From positions 324,001 through 388,000 of the forward strand of contig JACVVK020000542.1 in assembly GCA_018292915.2 (NCBI GenBank): a stretch of 64,000 nt of DNA. Reading direction: 5' to 3'. The translations under genes were made by a program, and so were the position numbers. The notes under the pieces are model-generated. The model searched no databases. It was not told where the DNA came from and saw only the letters and a program-made list of their open reading frames with translations. Position 1 is the stretch's first letter. Each line of letters opens with the position of its first letter. Source of the DNA: Batillaria attramentaria (Eukaryota; Mollusca; Gastropoda; Batillariidae). This document shows positions 32,284-43,159 of the stretch, in pieces.

Positions 32284-34156
32284 CACGATTGACAGCCTCA
32301 TTCCTTTCCTTGCAGGTCTGCCTGAGTATTTTCTCCGACTTCGCCGAAATCCACACTGAATGGAAGGACGAGAAGGGGATGGGGTGGTCCCCTGGCTACT
32401 CCACACAGACTGTCCTCATGAACCTGGTGGCCTTTCTGGCCGAGACAGCTGGCAGCTTTGAGAAGAGCCAGAACAGTGCAATCAGCAAGCACTTCAAATG
32501 CAGTGACTGCGGTCACAAGTACAGTGAACCGTTCCCGCCTCTCAAACCTACCGACGGCTTGGCACACCAAGAAGGTACGTCATGTTACTGTTTTGTAACA
32601 CTTATCTTGACAAAACCAGAAAAGAGCCTGGCCTGCATTGTCCAAACGAAATTGTGGCATAGCAGTACAAGTCGGATCATAGTTGTAGTACAAGTACTTC
32701 AGCAGCCATGCTGCAGGTAGCCGTACGTTGCACATTGGCGAATACAAGCCATATCAGTCAGGGAAACGGTATGCATAGATGGGGCTTTTTTTTAAGGATG
32801 GGTGGGTGTTTGGGGGTTTAACGTCCTTTTCCACCACATAGGGTGATATCAAAGACGGGGCAACGATGAAAACGCCAGCACAAATATTTGGCCCCAGCGG
32901 GGATCGAACTCACGACCCGAGCATTAGAAGTCCAACACTCTACCATTCGACCACCCCGGCTCCCCTTTTTTTTAAGGAACCATTGCTACCAGTACAAGGC
33001 TTTAAACAGGGAGACCTGTTATGGAATAGTTGCGCTTGTGGCCGAGCCTGTCCGCCCAAACTAGCCTATCTTAGAGATTAGTATAGCTGCTAATGCAACA
33101 CACTGAGGTGTGATGGCTGTGCGAACGAGGAAAACTCAACCGTCCGTATATGATGTCCGCCATGTTTGTCGATTGTCGTCAGCGACACTGCCACCGGCTA
33201 CTGTGTTTTGGCTCCAACCAGCTGAACGCAAGCCTGTCTCAGTGTCCGTGCATGTCTTTGTGCATGTGTGTTAGTGGTGAGATGCTAAACAACACCAAAA
33301 CCGCTCAAAACGATCTTAGAGCCTAAAAATGGTAGCAATGGGGCCTTTAATAAGAATTTGAGAGAACTGATGACAATTTACAATAATTTCTCATAAAGGG
33401 CAATAGGTTTTACCTCCTAATCTTTTTGCGTTAGTTGCAAATTTCCAGAGGTGATTGAAAAGGGTGTAACCCAACACGAACAAGGCAGTAAGTACATGTA
33501 TCATTGCATCATTGCATCACAGGTATCAGAGCAGACGACTCTCATCAAGGCCACGCAGCAGACATACCCGACATCATCGACTACATCTCCAAGGAACGAT
33601 TCGTTCTGCGCATGCCCAAGTCACGTGATCAGCTATACGGTTACGGATTGGTCGTTTCCGGCCCCCCTCACCGGCCAGCCCTGACCACACCGTGCGAGTT
33701 TCTGTCTGGAGAGTCGTTCTTCAACATGCAGACCTCGGTCGGGGTGGTGCACAGCACACTGAAGGAAGAGCTCAAGTTCTTTCTGCCCATGTACATCCAT
33801 CCCACACACGGCACGGCCATCAAGGTGGGACTTGCATCTCTCCCTGTGTCTCTTTATTTCGTGTGTGCTTTTCGAAACGGCAAGTTCGAAAATTGGTCAA
33901 TAGACCGACAACATTTTGCCGTTGTCAAATAAAGGTTCACTGTTCGACAAAGCGTGTGCGATTAATTTTTTTTTTTTTTTGAAACTCAAGATGTAAAAAT
34001 ACTAATGAGGGTTACTACAGACTTTTCCTTATGAGCTTTGGGTGTTTTCTGTCATGCACTAAAAGGTTGGGTTTTCTAAAATTGCAAAGATTAGCTCATA
34101 TAATTATTTAAAAAGAAAAAGGTGCGGGAGGACGGGATGTGACCGGAAGGATCGAG

Positions 34157-34241
<85 letters not shown>

Positions 34242-37200
34242 CGTTCTGCACACTCAGGCGTTTTTGTCCATGAAAGCAATTCAGCTTACCGAATGACCGT
34301 ATACGGACCTGCAATAAACCTAACCAAACTTTCAAATGCTGTTTACAGGACACGTTCGAGAACACTATGCTGGCCGTGGGGAAGATCCTGCCGTCTGTAG
34401 ACAAGAGCACGTCGTTTGAAGAGATCGTGGTAAAGACCATCCCTAACCTGATGGCGGCCACAGTGGTGGAGTTCTCCAAGGGCACACAGCACACCAGCGA
34501 CAACAGCCTCAACGGCTACTTCGCCCTCCACCGCCTGCTGCTGTGGGCGCTCGACACCTACCCCAAGCTACAGCAGCTGGTCGACGCCAAACTGCAGGTA
34601 CAGTAGACGAAGATTAAGCGTGGTATTGCTACCATGACTAAGTTTTATACAGAGAGACTTCATTTTTTGGAAGAGTTTGCGCTTGTGACCGCACGTTTGC
34701 ACTCGAAATAGTCTATCTTAGAGATTAGTAGAGCTCCGAATGCAACATTTGATGGCCGTGCAATCGAGGAAAACTCAGCTACAAGGTCGAGTGCAGTAAC
34801 CACACTGTCACTGTCACTGTCACTGCCGGCTACTGCGTTTTTACTTCACTCAGCTGAACGCTAGTCTGTACATGTATTTGTGCGTGTGTTTTAGTGGTGT
34901 GATCCTAGACAGCTCAGAACGACATGCCAGCTGAATTCCTTAAAAAAATCATAGGGCCTTTTAGTTATTCTTCCACAAAGCTTGGCTGTTGGCAAACTTC
35001 TGTGACAGTGTTTCGTGTGCTGGCCCCTATCCCTCCAGTCATCTTGCCAGGATAACGTATGTTCTAAAGATGGTCTTTTCTTACGATCCCTACAGGATTT
35101 CATCGCACGGGCAGAGGGCCGAACCAAAACAGCCTGTCCCAACTTCGGAGAATGGCTGATGTTGCTCTCGGCCTCTGAAAAATACAAGTATGTATGCAGC
35201 ACTTTCGTCTGTTGTTTGTCTAGGGTTCCTGATGCAATATGGCAGCAGCATTGCTTTTTTTGTACACTCCACCCACCCACCCACCCACCCCTCCTCGCTC
35301 CCCAAGCATCCCTAACTTCCGCCGTAGTATGGTATGTCTGTTGTTTGTCCATTGTTCTTGAGGCAATATGACAGTGTATTGTTTCCTCACCCCCCCCCCC
35401 CCACCCCCATCCCCCACCCTCACCCCTCCGCTCCTTCCTTCTACCCACCCCAGTTTGAAGGACAGACTCTTTAGCACATCACTCCATTAATCATCTGCAC
35501 CCCCCCCCCCCCCCCGCTATACTATTCTTCTTTTAGGGGAGCCAGGATAGCCGAATGGTAGAGCGTTGGACTCCCAATGCTCGGGTCGTGATTTCGAATC
35601 CCGGCTGGGGCCACATAGTTGTGCTAGCCTTTTTTCTCGTTGCCCCGTCTTTGATATCCCCCACACTTGATGGAAAAAGACGTAACACTCCCAAACACCC
35701 ACCCACCCTATCCTTCTCTCAGATACATTTCCTAAGCGTCGTAAGCACACATTGTGAAAGTAACCAACCACCTTCCATTCTCTCTGCCTAGCTGGAAGAT
35801 GGCAGCCGACACGTGTGTGGAGGAGACGTTCCGGCGGAACGTGATGTGGTACGTGAAGGATGACGTCAAGCTGGGCTACCTGGACACGGACTCTGCCTAC
35901 AGACTCCAACACACGTTCGCTCGCACCGAAGTCAGCAGGAAGGTCCTTGCTTTCCAGGTGAGCGCACACTGAGCCATCCTGAAAAAAAAGTTGCAGACGC
36001 GCGTGGGTTGCGTATAGAGGACTATGTACAATATTTAATAACCTAGTAATAGCCTGTTACTGTAAGCCTACTGCTGGTTAGTCGGCGAGCGGTGATGGTG
36101 GGGGGATGGGGGTGGGCGGTGATGACTTGAGGCGACCACACAACGACAACTAGTTAGCTAGTTTTGGGCACTCAGTCACTACTTCGCTCCCTTTGACCTC
36201 TCTAGAAAATCGGGGAGCCGGGATAGTCGAATGGTAGAGCGTTGGACTTCAATGCTCGGGTCGTGAGTTCGAATCCCGGCTGGCGCCAAGTATTTGTGCT
36301 GGCCTATTTCTCGTTGCCCCGTCTTTGATATCACCCGTACGTGGTGGAAAAGGACGTTGAACTCCCAAACACCTACCCACCTCTTTAGAAACTCGTTTTT
36401 GAAATATAAAACATTTGCCGTTACCTTTGTCCTCTTCTGATGTGCAGGTCCTGTTTCTGGACATCGCGTTGCCTAGCGACAAGACCCGAGCTGAGGTTGT
36501 CGCCCGCTACGATGCGCACTACGGGTTTCCCACCCCGGAAATGGTATCGGAAATGAAGGCGGCCTGTGACAGAATCAAGAACGACGTGAAAACCTACGAC
36601 GACTGGTTCAGAGTAAGCCTGCTTGCTGTCTGTCTGTGTTAGATGACTGGTTCAGTTGATTTGTTTGTTGGTTGGGTGATTGGTCGTCTGCTTGGATGGT
36701 TGATTGCTTGGTTGGTAGGTTGGTCGGCTATAGGTGGTTGGCGTGTTGGCTGTTTGCTTGGTTGGTTTTTGTTTTAAATCAGGAAGCGGCTCCATTCTAG
36801 CAAGGTGCCTCTGCCGTTATAGAAGGATTTTTGTCTTTCTTTCTTCGCTTCCTTTTTTTAAATTGAATTTTGTTTTGGGGTTTCTTTTGTCCTAATCTGG
36901 GTTATGCCCGTAGCCAAGGGTTAAATTAATCACGAGTTTTACATACGGGCCCAGGCCCTGACCATATGGCTCTGGATATTTTTGTATAATTATATTCCTT
37001 TTGTTTTTTCACTTGGTATGTTATTTTATGTTTAGGCGCTTGCAACTATTATTTATTACTATTTTACAGCGCTAGATAAGAATTATTATTATTACTATTA
37101 CTATTATTACTACGATTATTATTATTATTACTATCATTAATTCCTCAGATTCTCAAGATGGAGCCGTGGACGAGGGCTAAACTGACAGAGAAGCTTGTGG

Positions 37201-37421
37201 ACGGAGTGAGATATTCCATCCACACAGACGGCTACCACATGACCAATCCGCACAATGCAGGCGGGTGGACGAAAGTGCTGCTCAAGTACAGAGGTCAGGA
37301 AAACCACGGAGCCCGAGGAGGGGGTGCTGACCGTAGACGCCAGAGCAACCAAGGACGGTGGAGGGGGGACGAGCGAAGATCCGCTGGTATGCAGCGGTCA
37401 GGATGGTCTCGCAGGAACTAG
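31245..37421 (+). CDS. E2-B: paralogue of E2-A, UBE2J/Ubc6-type UBC-domain protein with short Arg/Gly tail
   Basis: Tandem duplicate of E2-A with the same eight coding exons and phases: 31245-31520, 32316-32574, 33523-33824, 34349-34597, 35096-35187, 35792-35957, 36448-36612 and 37149-37421. The 1782 nt give 593 aa. Exon 2 differs from E2-A at only five residues. The catalytic-position Cys is kept (VCLSIFSDF), as are WSPGYSTQTVLMNLVAFL and the CSDCGH knuckle. The linker after the knuckle differs completely (KPTDGLAHQEG). The unassigned middle region is conserved, strongly in exons 4-5 and less in exons 6-9. The last exon is half the length of E2-A's and ends in a short Arg/Gly/Ser tail (GARGGGADRRRQSNQGRWRG), without the acidic segment or the terminal QRKRGRRS cluster. 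Start MAAADSQRKR was chosen because homology with E2-A begins there. Function is inferred only from the UBC fold. Confidence 0.85.
31579..31678 (-). mobile_element. SINE family 1, 5'-truncated
   Basis: On the minus strand it begins within CCGGCTGGGGCCAAATATTT and ends in the CCCACCTACCCACCC tail. Perfect 15-bp target duplication ATAAAAGACGTGCGG at 31564-31578 and 31679-31693. Located in E2-B intron 2. Confidence 0.9.
32202..32280. repeat. (CA)n microsatellite, about 39 units
   Basis: A pure CA run ending about 35 bp before E2-B exon 3. Confidence 0.95.
32799..32964 (-). mobile_element. SINE family 1, full length
   Basis: Complete minus-strand copy, from GGGGAGCCGGGGTGGTCGAA to the ACACCCACCC tail. 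Perfect 14-bp duplication CTTTTTTTTAAGGA at 32785-32798 and 32965-32978. Located in E2-B intron 3. Confidence 0.92.
33000..33345. repeat. Dispersed repeat, copy in E2-B intron 3 (partner 34650-34925)
   Basis: Collinear with 34650-34925: TTGCGCTTGTG.CCG, CTATCTTAGAGATTAGTA, AATGCAACA, GATGGC.GTGC.A.CGAGGAAA, CCGGCTACTG.GTTTT, AGCTGAACGC.AG.CTGT and TAGTGGTG.GAT.CTA. It ends in GCTCAAAACGATCTTAGAG. Confidence 0.75.
34159..34240. repeat. (GT)n microsatellite, about 41 units
   Basis: A pure GT run about 108 bp before E2-B exon 5. Confidence 0.95.
34650..34925. repeat. Dispersed repeat, copy in E2-B intron 5
   Basis: Diverged, collinear partner of 33000-33345 in the same gene. Class unknown; no tRNA-like head or reading frame is visible. 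Confidence 0.75.
35536..35707 (+). mobile_element. SINE family 1, full length
   Basis: GGGGAGCCAGGATAGCCGAA, A box TGGTAGAGCGTTGG, B box region GTGATTTCGAATCCCGGCTG, and tail ACTCCCAAACACCCACCCAC. An imperfect CTATTCTTCT/CTATCCTTCT flank may be the target duplication. Located in E2-B intron 6, about 85 bp before exon 7. Confidence 0.88.
36212..36378 (+). mobile_element. SINE family 1, full length
   Basis: GGGGAGCCGGGATAGTCGAA through GTGAGTTCGAATCCCGGCTG to the CCCAAACACCT tail. Flanked by 36196-36211 and 36379-36394 (ACCTCTCTAGAAAATC against ACCTCTTTAGAAACTC). Located in E2-B intron 7, about 70 bp before exon 8. Confidence 0.9.
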
Positions 37422-37897
37422 ATGGGTTGATATCCATACGCACGCAGAGAGAGAGAGGGGTATATGTGGCTTTACGCCGCGCTGGCACTGAACAGAGACT
37501 ATTTCGCGGCAGAGGAGAGTTTAAGGGAGCAAAAGACATGTGAATGGACGAATAGAGGCAGAAAAAAAAGACGGAGAAAAGAGAAATAGAGGTAGGCAAG
37601 CTGAGGCGGCGAAATCAGCCCCGCCACCGCAAGAACTGTGTCTTGACACGTGAAGGCGAGCCCACTGGGCAGAGAGCGAGAGAGCATTTTGGTGTATAGG
37701 CAGATAACTACACAGTTACGTTAATCATCATATTAATTTGAGTGAAGTGTAAGAGAACCCGACTTCGCCGCACTAAAGGTACCGAGGCTACTTCAGGTAG
37801 ACTTTGTCGTCCCACAGAAGCAACTGATTAGGGCAACGCGAGAGCTGCTGCTAGCTGGACTGCTTAATCTTGTTATCTATTACTTTGATTTTTTTTT

Positions 37898-38324
37898 CTA
37901 TCGTATCACTGACACGGATTGACACAACTGAGTGTTTTTACATTACCAAAGACCCTATTAGTAACGTAGGGTCTTTGACATTACCATGTTGATGATTTTT
38001 GTTTTTCTATCGTATCACTGACACGGATTGACACAACTGAGTGTTTTTACATTACCAAAGACCCTATTAGTAACGTAGGGTCTTTGACATTACCATGTTG
38101 ATGATTTTTTTTTTTCTATCGTATCACTGACACGGATTGACACAACTGAGTGTTTTTACATTACCAAAGACCCTATTAGTAACGTAGGGTCTTTGACATT
38201 ACCATGTTGATGATTTTTTTTTTCTATCGTATCACTGACACGGATTGACACAACTGAGTGTTTTTACATTACCAAAGACCCTATTAGTAACGTAGGGTCT
38301 TTGACATTACCATGTTGATGATTT
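37898..38324. repeat. Tandem array, 4 near-identical copies of 108-109 bp with an internal hairpin
   Basis: Units begin at CTATCGTATCACTGACACGG (37898, 38007, 38116, 38224) and differ mainly in a T-run length. Each contains the perfect inverted repeat AAAGACCCTA / TAGGGTCTTT with a 9-nt loop TTAGTAACG (first copy 37948-37957 and 37967-37976). Confidence 0.95.
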
Positions 38325-38605
38325 ATAGGCTATGATCAAATTTTGTATATTTTCCGCTACCTTTACGTATGTATGTCCTTGGTGCTGAGTCATACCTTTT
38401 GGCGTATTACCCATGGATGATTTTGAACTGTGATAGCTGTCCTTAAAAGGTTGTATTCCTAGCTAATTTTCCCTTCCGTGTTTAACACACACACAAAAAA
38501 AGGGATAAAAAATGATTATCCACGAATGTGAAGTATTTTTCATTGTTATTCAGAATATCGTTTTCACATTTGTTTATCAGCCGTTAACTTTAATTTCCTC
38601 CTATC

Positions 38606-38612
38606 CGTCATA

Positions 38613-38655
<43 letters not shown>
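38606..38655. repeat. (CT)n microsatellite
   Basis: A pure CT run in the first segmental duplication copy. The second copy has CT/GT tracts at 40580-40798 in the equivalent place. Confidence 0.93.
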
Positions 38656-38658
<3 letters not shown>

Positions 38659-39717
38659 CCTCTGTGAAAAACGGTGCAGGAGAAAGGGATGGGTGTAGCC
38701 TGACATGCGTAAGTTTATTTCCTGCATTTCTTGTGAATACAATCAAGGGAAATCCCACGAGTGGTTGGATTTTCAATTTCTAATGAGTGTTTCTTTTTCT
38801 TTCTTTTCTTTTTTTCTTCGCAAGAGTTCGCAAACACCACGTAAAATTGTCATTGTTTATTTCAGTGCTACATATACATGGCGTACTTTGAAACCCTTTA
38901 TGAGGCCCCTGGGTAAGCTAGTCAATTTCTTTTCATGTGTGACGTATGAAATCACGTGATGGTTTAACCTTGCACGTACCGCTTACCAATAGGAGTATGT
39001 ACACATTCATCCCCAGAGACGTCAGTGTCACGCTTTGTTTACCAGGACCACGGGCCGGGGTCCGTGTCCGCGACTCATTTCAGTAGAGGTGTAGTGATCC
39101 GTTCAACTGAAATGGGGAAAGACGGGTGGGGTTTACCGCCGAGAAAATATGCGAGTTCGACCAAAGCCGGTTTTCTAATCTGTCACTACTGTTTACTTCA
39201 CCTTTAGCTAAATTTCCGAGTGATCACAATAATAATGTTTCTGGGAAGTACTCTCTCTCTCTCTCTCATATTTCAGTATTATATCAGTGATGTGTGTTTA
39301 CAAAGGTCGCACCTGTTTGTGAATGCGTTTGGACCTGATGGACGATTTTCTCTATGGTTTTGTTTCTTGTAGTTTAGTGCATAACTTTCCGTGTTGACTT
39401 TTTTCTTTTATATTTTGTAGATAGTCTCTGTAGTATTAGCAACGGCATGTTTGCAAACTTGGCGAATTTCTGTCAAAACTTTTGCTGTTGATAAATAAAA
39501 TTTCATCATCATCCTCATCATCTGTTACGTGAATGTACTTTTAACCCTTTGCGAGGTCGCTGGGGAAGTTAGTCAGTTTCTCTTGGTGTGTGACGCCTGA
39601 CTGACGTCATGTGATGGTTTATCCTGCAAGTGCCGCTTACCAGTTGGGGGTATGTACACAACTCCAGTGACGCCAGTGTATGCACACAGAAGGTGTATGG
39701 TTTTCTACGCTGGATGC

Positions 39718-39892
39718 GGGGAGCCGGGGTGGCCGAATGGTAGAGCGTTGGACTCCTAATGCTCGGGTCGTGAGTTCGTATCCCGGCTGGGGCCAAATAT
39801 TTGTGCTGGCTTTTTCATTGTTGCCCCGTCTTTGATATCACCCGTATGTGGTGGAAAAGGACGTTAAACCCCCAAACACCCACCCACCCACC
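39718..39892 (+). mobile_element. SINE family 1, full length with perfect target duplication
   Basis: GGGGAGCCGGGGTGGCCGAA, A box TGGTAGAGCGTTGG, GTGAGTTCGTATCCCGGCTG, GATATCACCCGTATGTGGTG, tail CACCCACCCACCCAC. Flanked by CTACGCTGGATGC at 39705-39717 and 39893-39905. Confidence 0.95.
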
Positions 39893-39945
39893 CTACGCTG
39901 GATGCTCCCCCCCCCCCCCATGCATTTTGGGAAGTACTGTAAACT

Positions 39946-39951
<6 letters not shown>

Positions 39952-40012
<61 letters not shown>
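39952..40012. repeat. (CT)n(CA)n compound microsatellite
   Basis: A CT run passing directly into a CA run. Confidence 0.93.
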
Positions 40013-40015
<3 letters not shown>

Positions 40016-40578
40016 CCGGCACAGGGAGAGAGAGAAGGGGGTTGGGGGATCCTTGTCGATGTCAAACCAGGGAACTGAACTATAGGGACATGATGGCTTC
40101 CGGTAGACTTTGTCGTCACAACGCAGTGACTGAGTAAGACAATGCAAGAATTGATGCAAACTGCACTGTTTGTTGTTGTTGGTGTTTTCGTTCTGTTTTG
40201 TTTTGTCTGCTTTTTCTTTCAAATGGGATTTTACTTAAGCTGACTTTTTCTTTTGGTCATTTACGGTCATGTCACTCAAGGAACTAATAACACTGTTACT
40301 TTGTGTGTTTTCCATTATCTTTACGTGTGTATGTCCTTGTTGTTGAGTCACATCTCATCACGTATTACTCATAGATGATTTTGTTGTTCGAACTGTGATA
40401 GCTGCCTTTAAAACGTCGTCTTTCCCGCTAATTTGTTATTCCGTCTTTAAAAACAATGATGTGATTATCCAAGAATGCGAGGTATTTTTCATTGTTATTC
40501 AGGATATCGTTTTGCCATTTGTTTATCGGCCCGTTCCGTCAGTTTCCGTTCTATCCGTCGTATGTGTCAGGCTATTTG

Positions 40579-40799
<221 letters not shown>

Positions 40800-40914
40800 T
40801 ACTTACTTACTAAGTTTCTGCAGTTTAGCAACGGCAAGGTTGTAAACTGACCGATGGCCAAAATTTTCTACCGTTGAAAAATAAAGGTGTGTCACTGTCA
40901 TTGTCGTCATTGTC

Positions 40915-40954
40915 ATTGTCATTGTCATTGTCTGTCTGTCTGTCTGTCTCCGAG

Positions 40955-40987
<33 letters not shown>

Positions 40988-40991
40988 TCTG
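40915..40991. repeat. (CATTGT)n, (CTGT)n and (CT)n compound tract
   Basis: CATTGT repeats, then CTGT repeats, then CT dinucleotides. Its upstream flank (CAACGGCAAG...GAAAAATAAAG at 40815-40890) recurs at 33868-33945, 39425-39510 and 41810-41885, each time just before simple-sequence DNA. Confidence 0.85.
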
Positions 40992-41627
40992 AAAAGTGGG
41001 AGGATGGACGGGGGTGGGGGGTGCTGTTGAGTCAGATATTTATTAGTTTTTCCCTGCACTTCTTGTAAATACAGTTAAGGGAAACCCCCGAGTGGTTGGA
41101 TTTTCAAACCTCTAATGAGTGTCTTTTCAAGTTTTCTTACAGAAAAAATGTAAAACTGCCAATGGTTTTTTTTTCTTTGTTTGTTTGTTTTTAAGTGCTG
41201 TACTGATGTATGTACTTTGAACCCTGTTCGAGTCCTCTGGGTAAGTTGGTTAGTTTCTGCTAGTCTGTGACGTCAAGTCTCGTGACACGTGATGGTTTAA
41301 CCTGCACGTGCCGCTTACGATCCGATGCGGGTATGAACACAACTCTAGTGACGTCGGTGTCACGCTCTGTTTGTCAGGATCACTGAGCAGAATGCCGGGG
41401 TCTCAGTTACCGAACAAGGAAATCACGGTGGGGTTTACCGAAGAAATGTGCGGGTTCGAACAAAAGGTTTCTAAACAGGTGTTGACCTCATTTTAGCAAG
41501 AGACTTACCGAGTGAACTTAATAATAATGTCGGTTTTGCGTAACATGTAAGTACGCAGGCATAAGGTTATTGGTTTTCGTGGCTTGCTGTGATCACCCAA
41601 ATTGCATACTCTGGGAAGCACTGCAAA

Positions 41628-41641
41628 CACACACACACACA

Positions 41642-41672
<31 letters not shown>

Positions 41673-41737
41673 GGAGGGAAATCAGTCGGGGGAGGGGGTG
41701 AGTTTCAATGTTTTTATGACTCAGTTTGGCTTCGCTG

Positions 41738-41790
<53 letters not shown>

Positions 41791-41899
41791 TTTTTCCTTT
41801 GCTCATATTCTCGTAGTTTAGAAACGGCAAGTTCGAACATGGTATTTCTGCCAAAACTTTTACCTATGGAAAAATAAAGATTATTGTCATTGTCACTGG

Positions 41900-41940
<41 letters not shown>
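41628..41940. repeat. Cluster of (CA)n and (CT)n tracts
   Basis: CA at 41628-41642, CT at 41642-41670, 41741-41785 and 41902-41940. The last directly abuts the SINE at 41941. Confidence 0.9.
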
Positions 41941-41942
<2 letters not shown>

Positions 41943-42115
41943 GGAGCCGGGGTGGCCGAATGGTAGAGCGTTGGACTTCTAATGCTCGGGTCGTGTGTTC
42001 AGTCGTATCCCGGCTCAGTGGGGCCAAATATTTGTTCTGGCTTATTCATCGTTGCCGCGTCTTTGATATCACCCGTATGTGGTGGAGAAGGACGTTAGAT
42101 CCCGGAACACCCAAC
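41941..42115 (+). mobile_element. SINE family 1, full length
   Basis: GGGGAGCCGGGGTGGCCGAA, A box TGGTAGAGCGTTGG, tail CACCCAACCACC. Inserted at the end of a CT tract; CTCTCT on both sides hides any target duplication. Confidence 0.88.
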
Positions 42116-42833
42116 CACCCTCTCTCCCTCCCCCTTTTTCGGAGGTACGTAACCTTACTCCTATCCCCCCCAGCCCCCCCCCCCCCCCAAAAAAAAAAAA
42201 AAAAAAAAATTACCCCAAAGCGAAACCTCGTCACTACCATGTGACATCTTCCAATCACAATTAACGGCCTGTGTTTATCTCAACAGTCATGTTTTCGAGA
42301 AGTGAAATCTGTACACTGAAAAGCGCGGTCAAAACGTGGCTTTGAATAGCTGAGCCCCTGCTACATATAATTGGAAAGATTCGGTTTCCGTACGCCGCCC
42401 GCGGGTCGTGTGAATTAGGCCGCGAGGAGTGAGTCATACGGAAGACTTTACGGTAGCTATGTTAAAAGGTAAATACTAAATTCCATTACCCGTAACTGAC
42501 AAACCGAGCAAAAATTCGAGTAGAAGGAAATATTGCTGGTTGGTTAGTGAGTTTAAATATATATGTATGCATCAGTTTGTGATTTACGTCTGGCAAATTT
42601 AGTTTAAGCGGTGAGGAAGAGAGTGGGGTGTATGTGAAGTGGGGGGGGGGGGGGGGGTAAACGCCGCGGAGGTCTCTGTGATATTCAGCGATGTCGGGGT
42701 TAACTTGATTCAGTAGAAGAACCTTCCATCCAGATCCTTGTAGCCATGCACGTCAGTTTTGAGTCTATGAACTGCTTTGTTGAATGTGATTCTCGCTCCC
42801 CATTGCATTGTGAATACCATTAATCACGCGCGC

Positions 42834-42837
<4 letters not shown>

Positions 42838-42896
<59 letters not shown>

Positions 42897-42920
42897 TGTG
42901 TGTGTCTGTGTGTGTGTGTT
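42838..42920. repeat. (GT)n microsatellite with interruptions
   Basis: GT run preceded by CGCGCGCGCACG, with TATG and TCTG interruptions near the end. Confidence 0.93.
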
Positions 42921-43058
42921 AAAATGGTGTAAAAATTATAGTAAAATATTCGTTGCTGCTTTGTTGTGTAAATAAAATGGAAAAAATACTAGCTTTGCAT
43001 TATGATTTGCTCGCAGTGAGATTGCAAACAACACTCAAAAGCTAAACTGGAAATGAAT

Positions 43059-43062
<4 letters not shown>

Positions 43063-43111
<49 letters not shown>
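43063..43111. repeat. (CA)n microsatellite
   Basis: A pure CA run just beyond the likely 3' end of the minus-strand secreted-protein gene. Confidence 0.93.
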
Positions 43112-43159
43112 ACATGTGCTCTGGTCTTGTTACGATCTCAAAAGTCAAAACGTCAAGGT

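Noticed and set aside
37898..38324. CRISPR-like array
   Set aside because: The four units are head-to-tail near-identical with no unique spacers, and the genome is eukaryotic.
39718..39800. tRNA gene candidates (A and B boxes) at each SINE family 1 head
   Set aside because: The same head occurs in many copies followed by a fixed body and tail with target duplications, so these are tRNA-derived SINEs and not functional tRNA genes.
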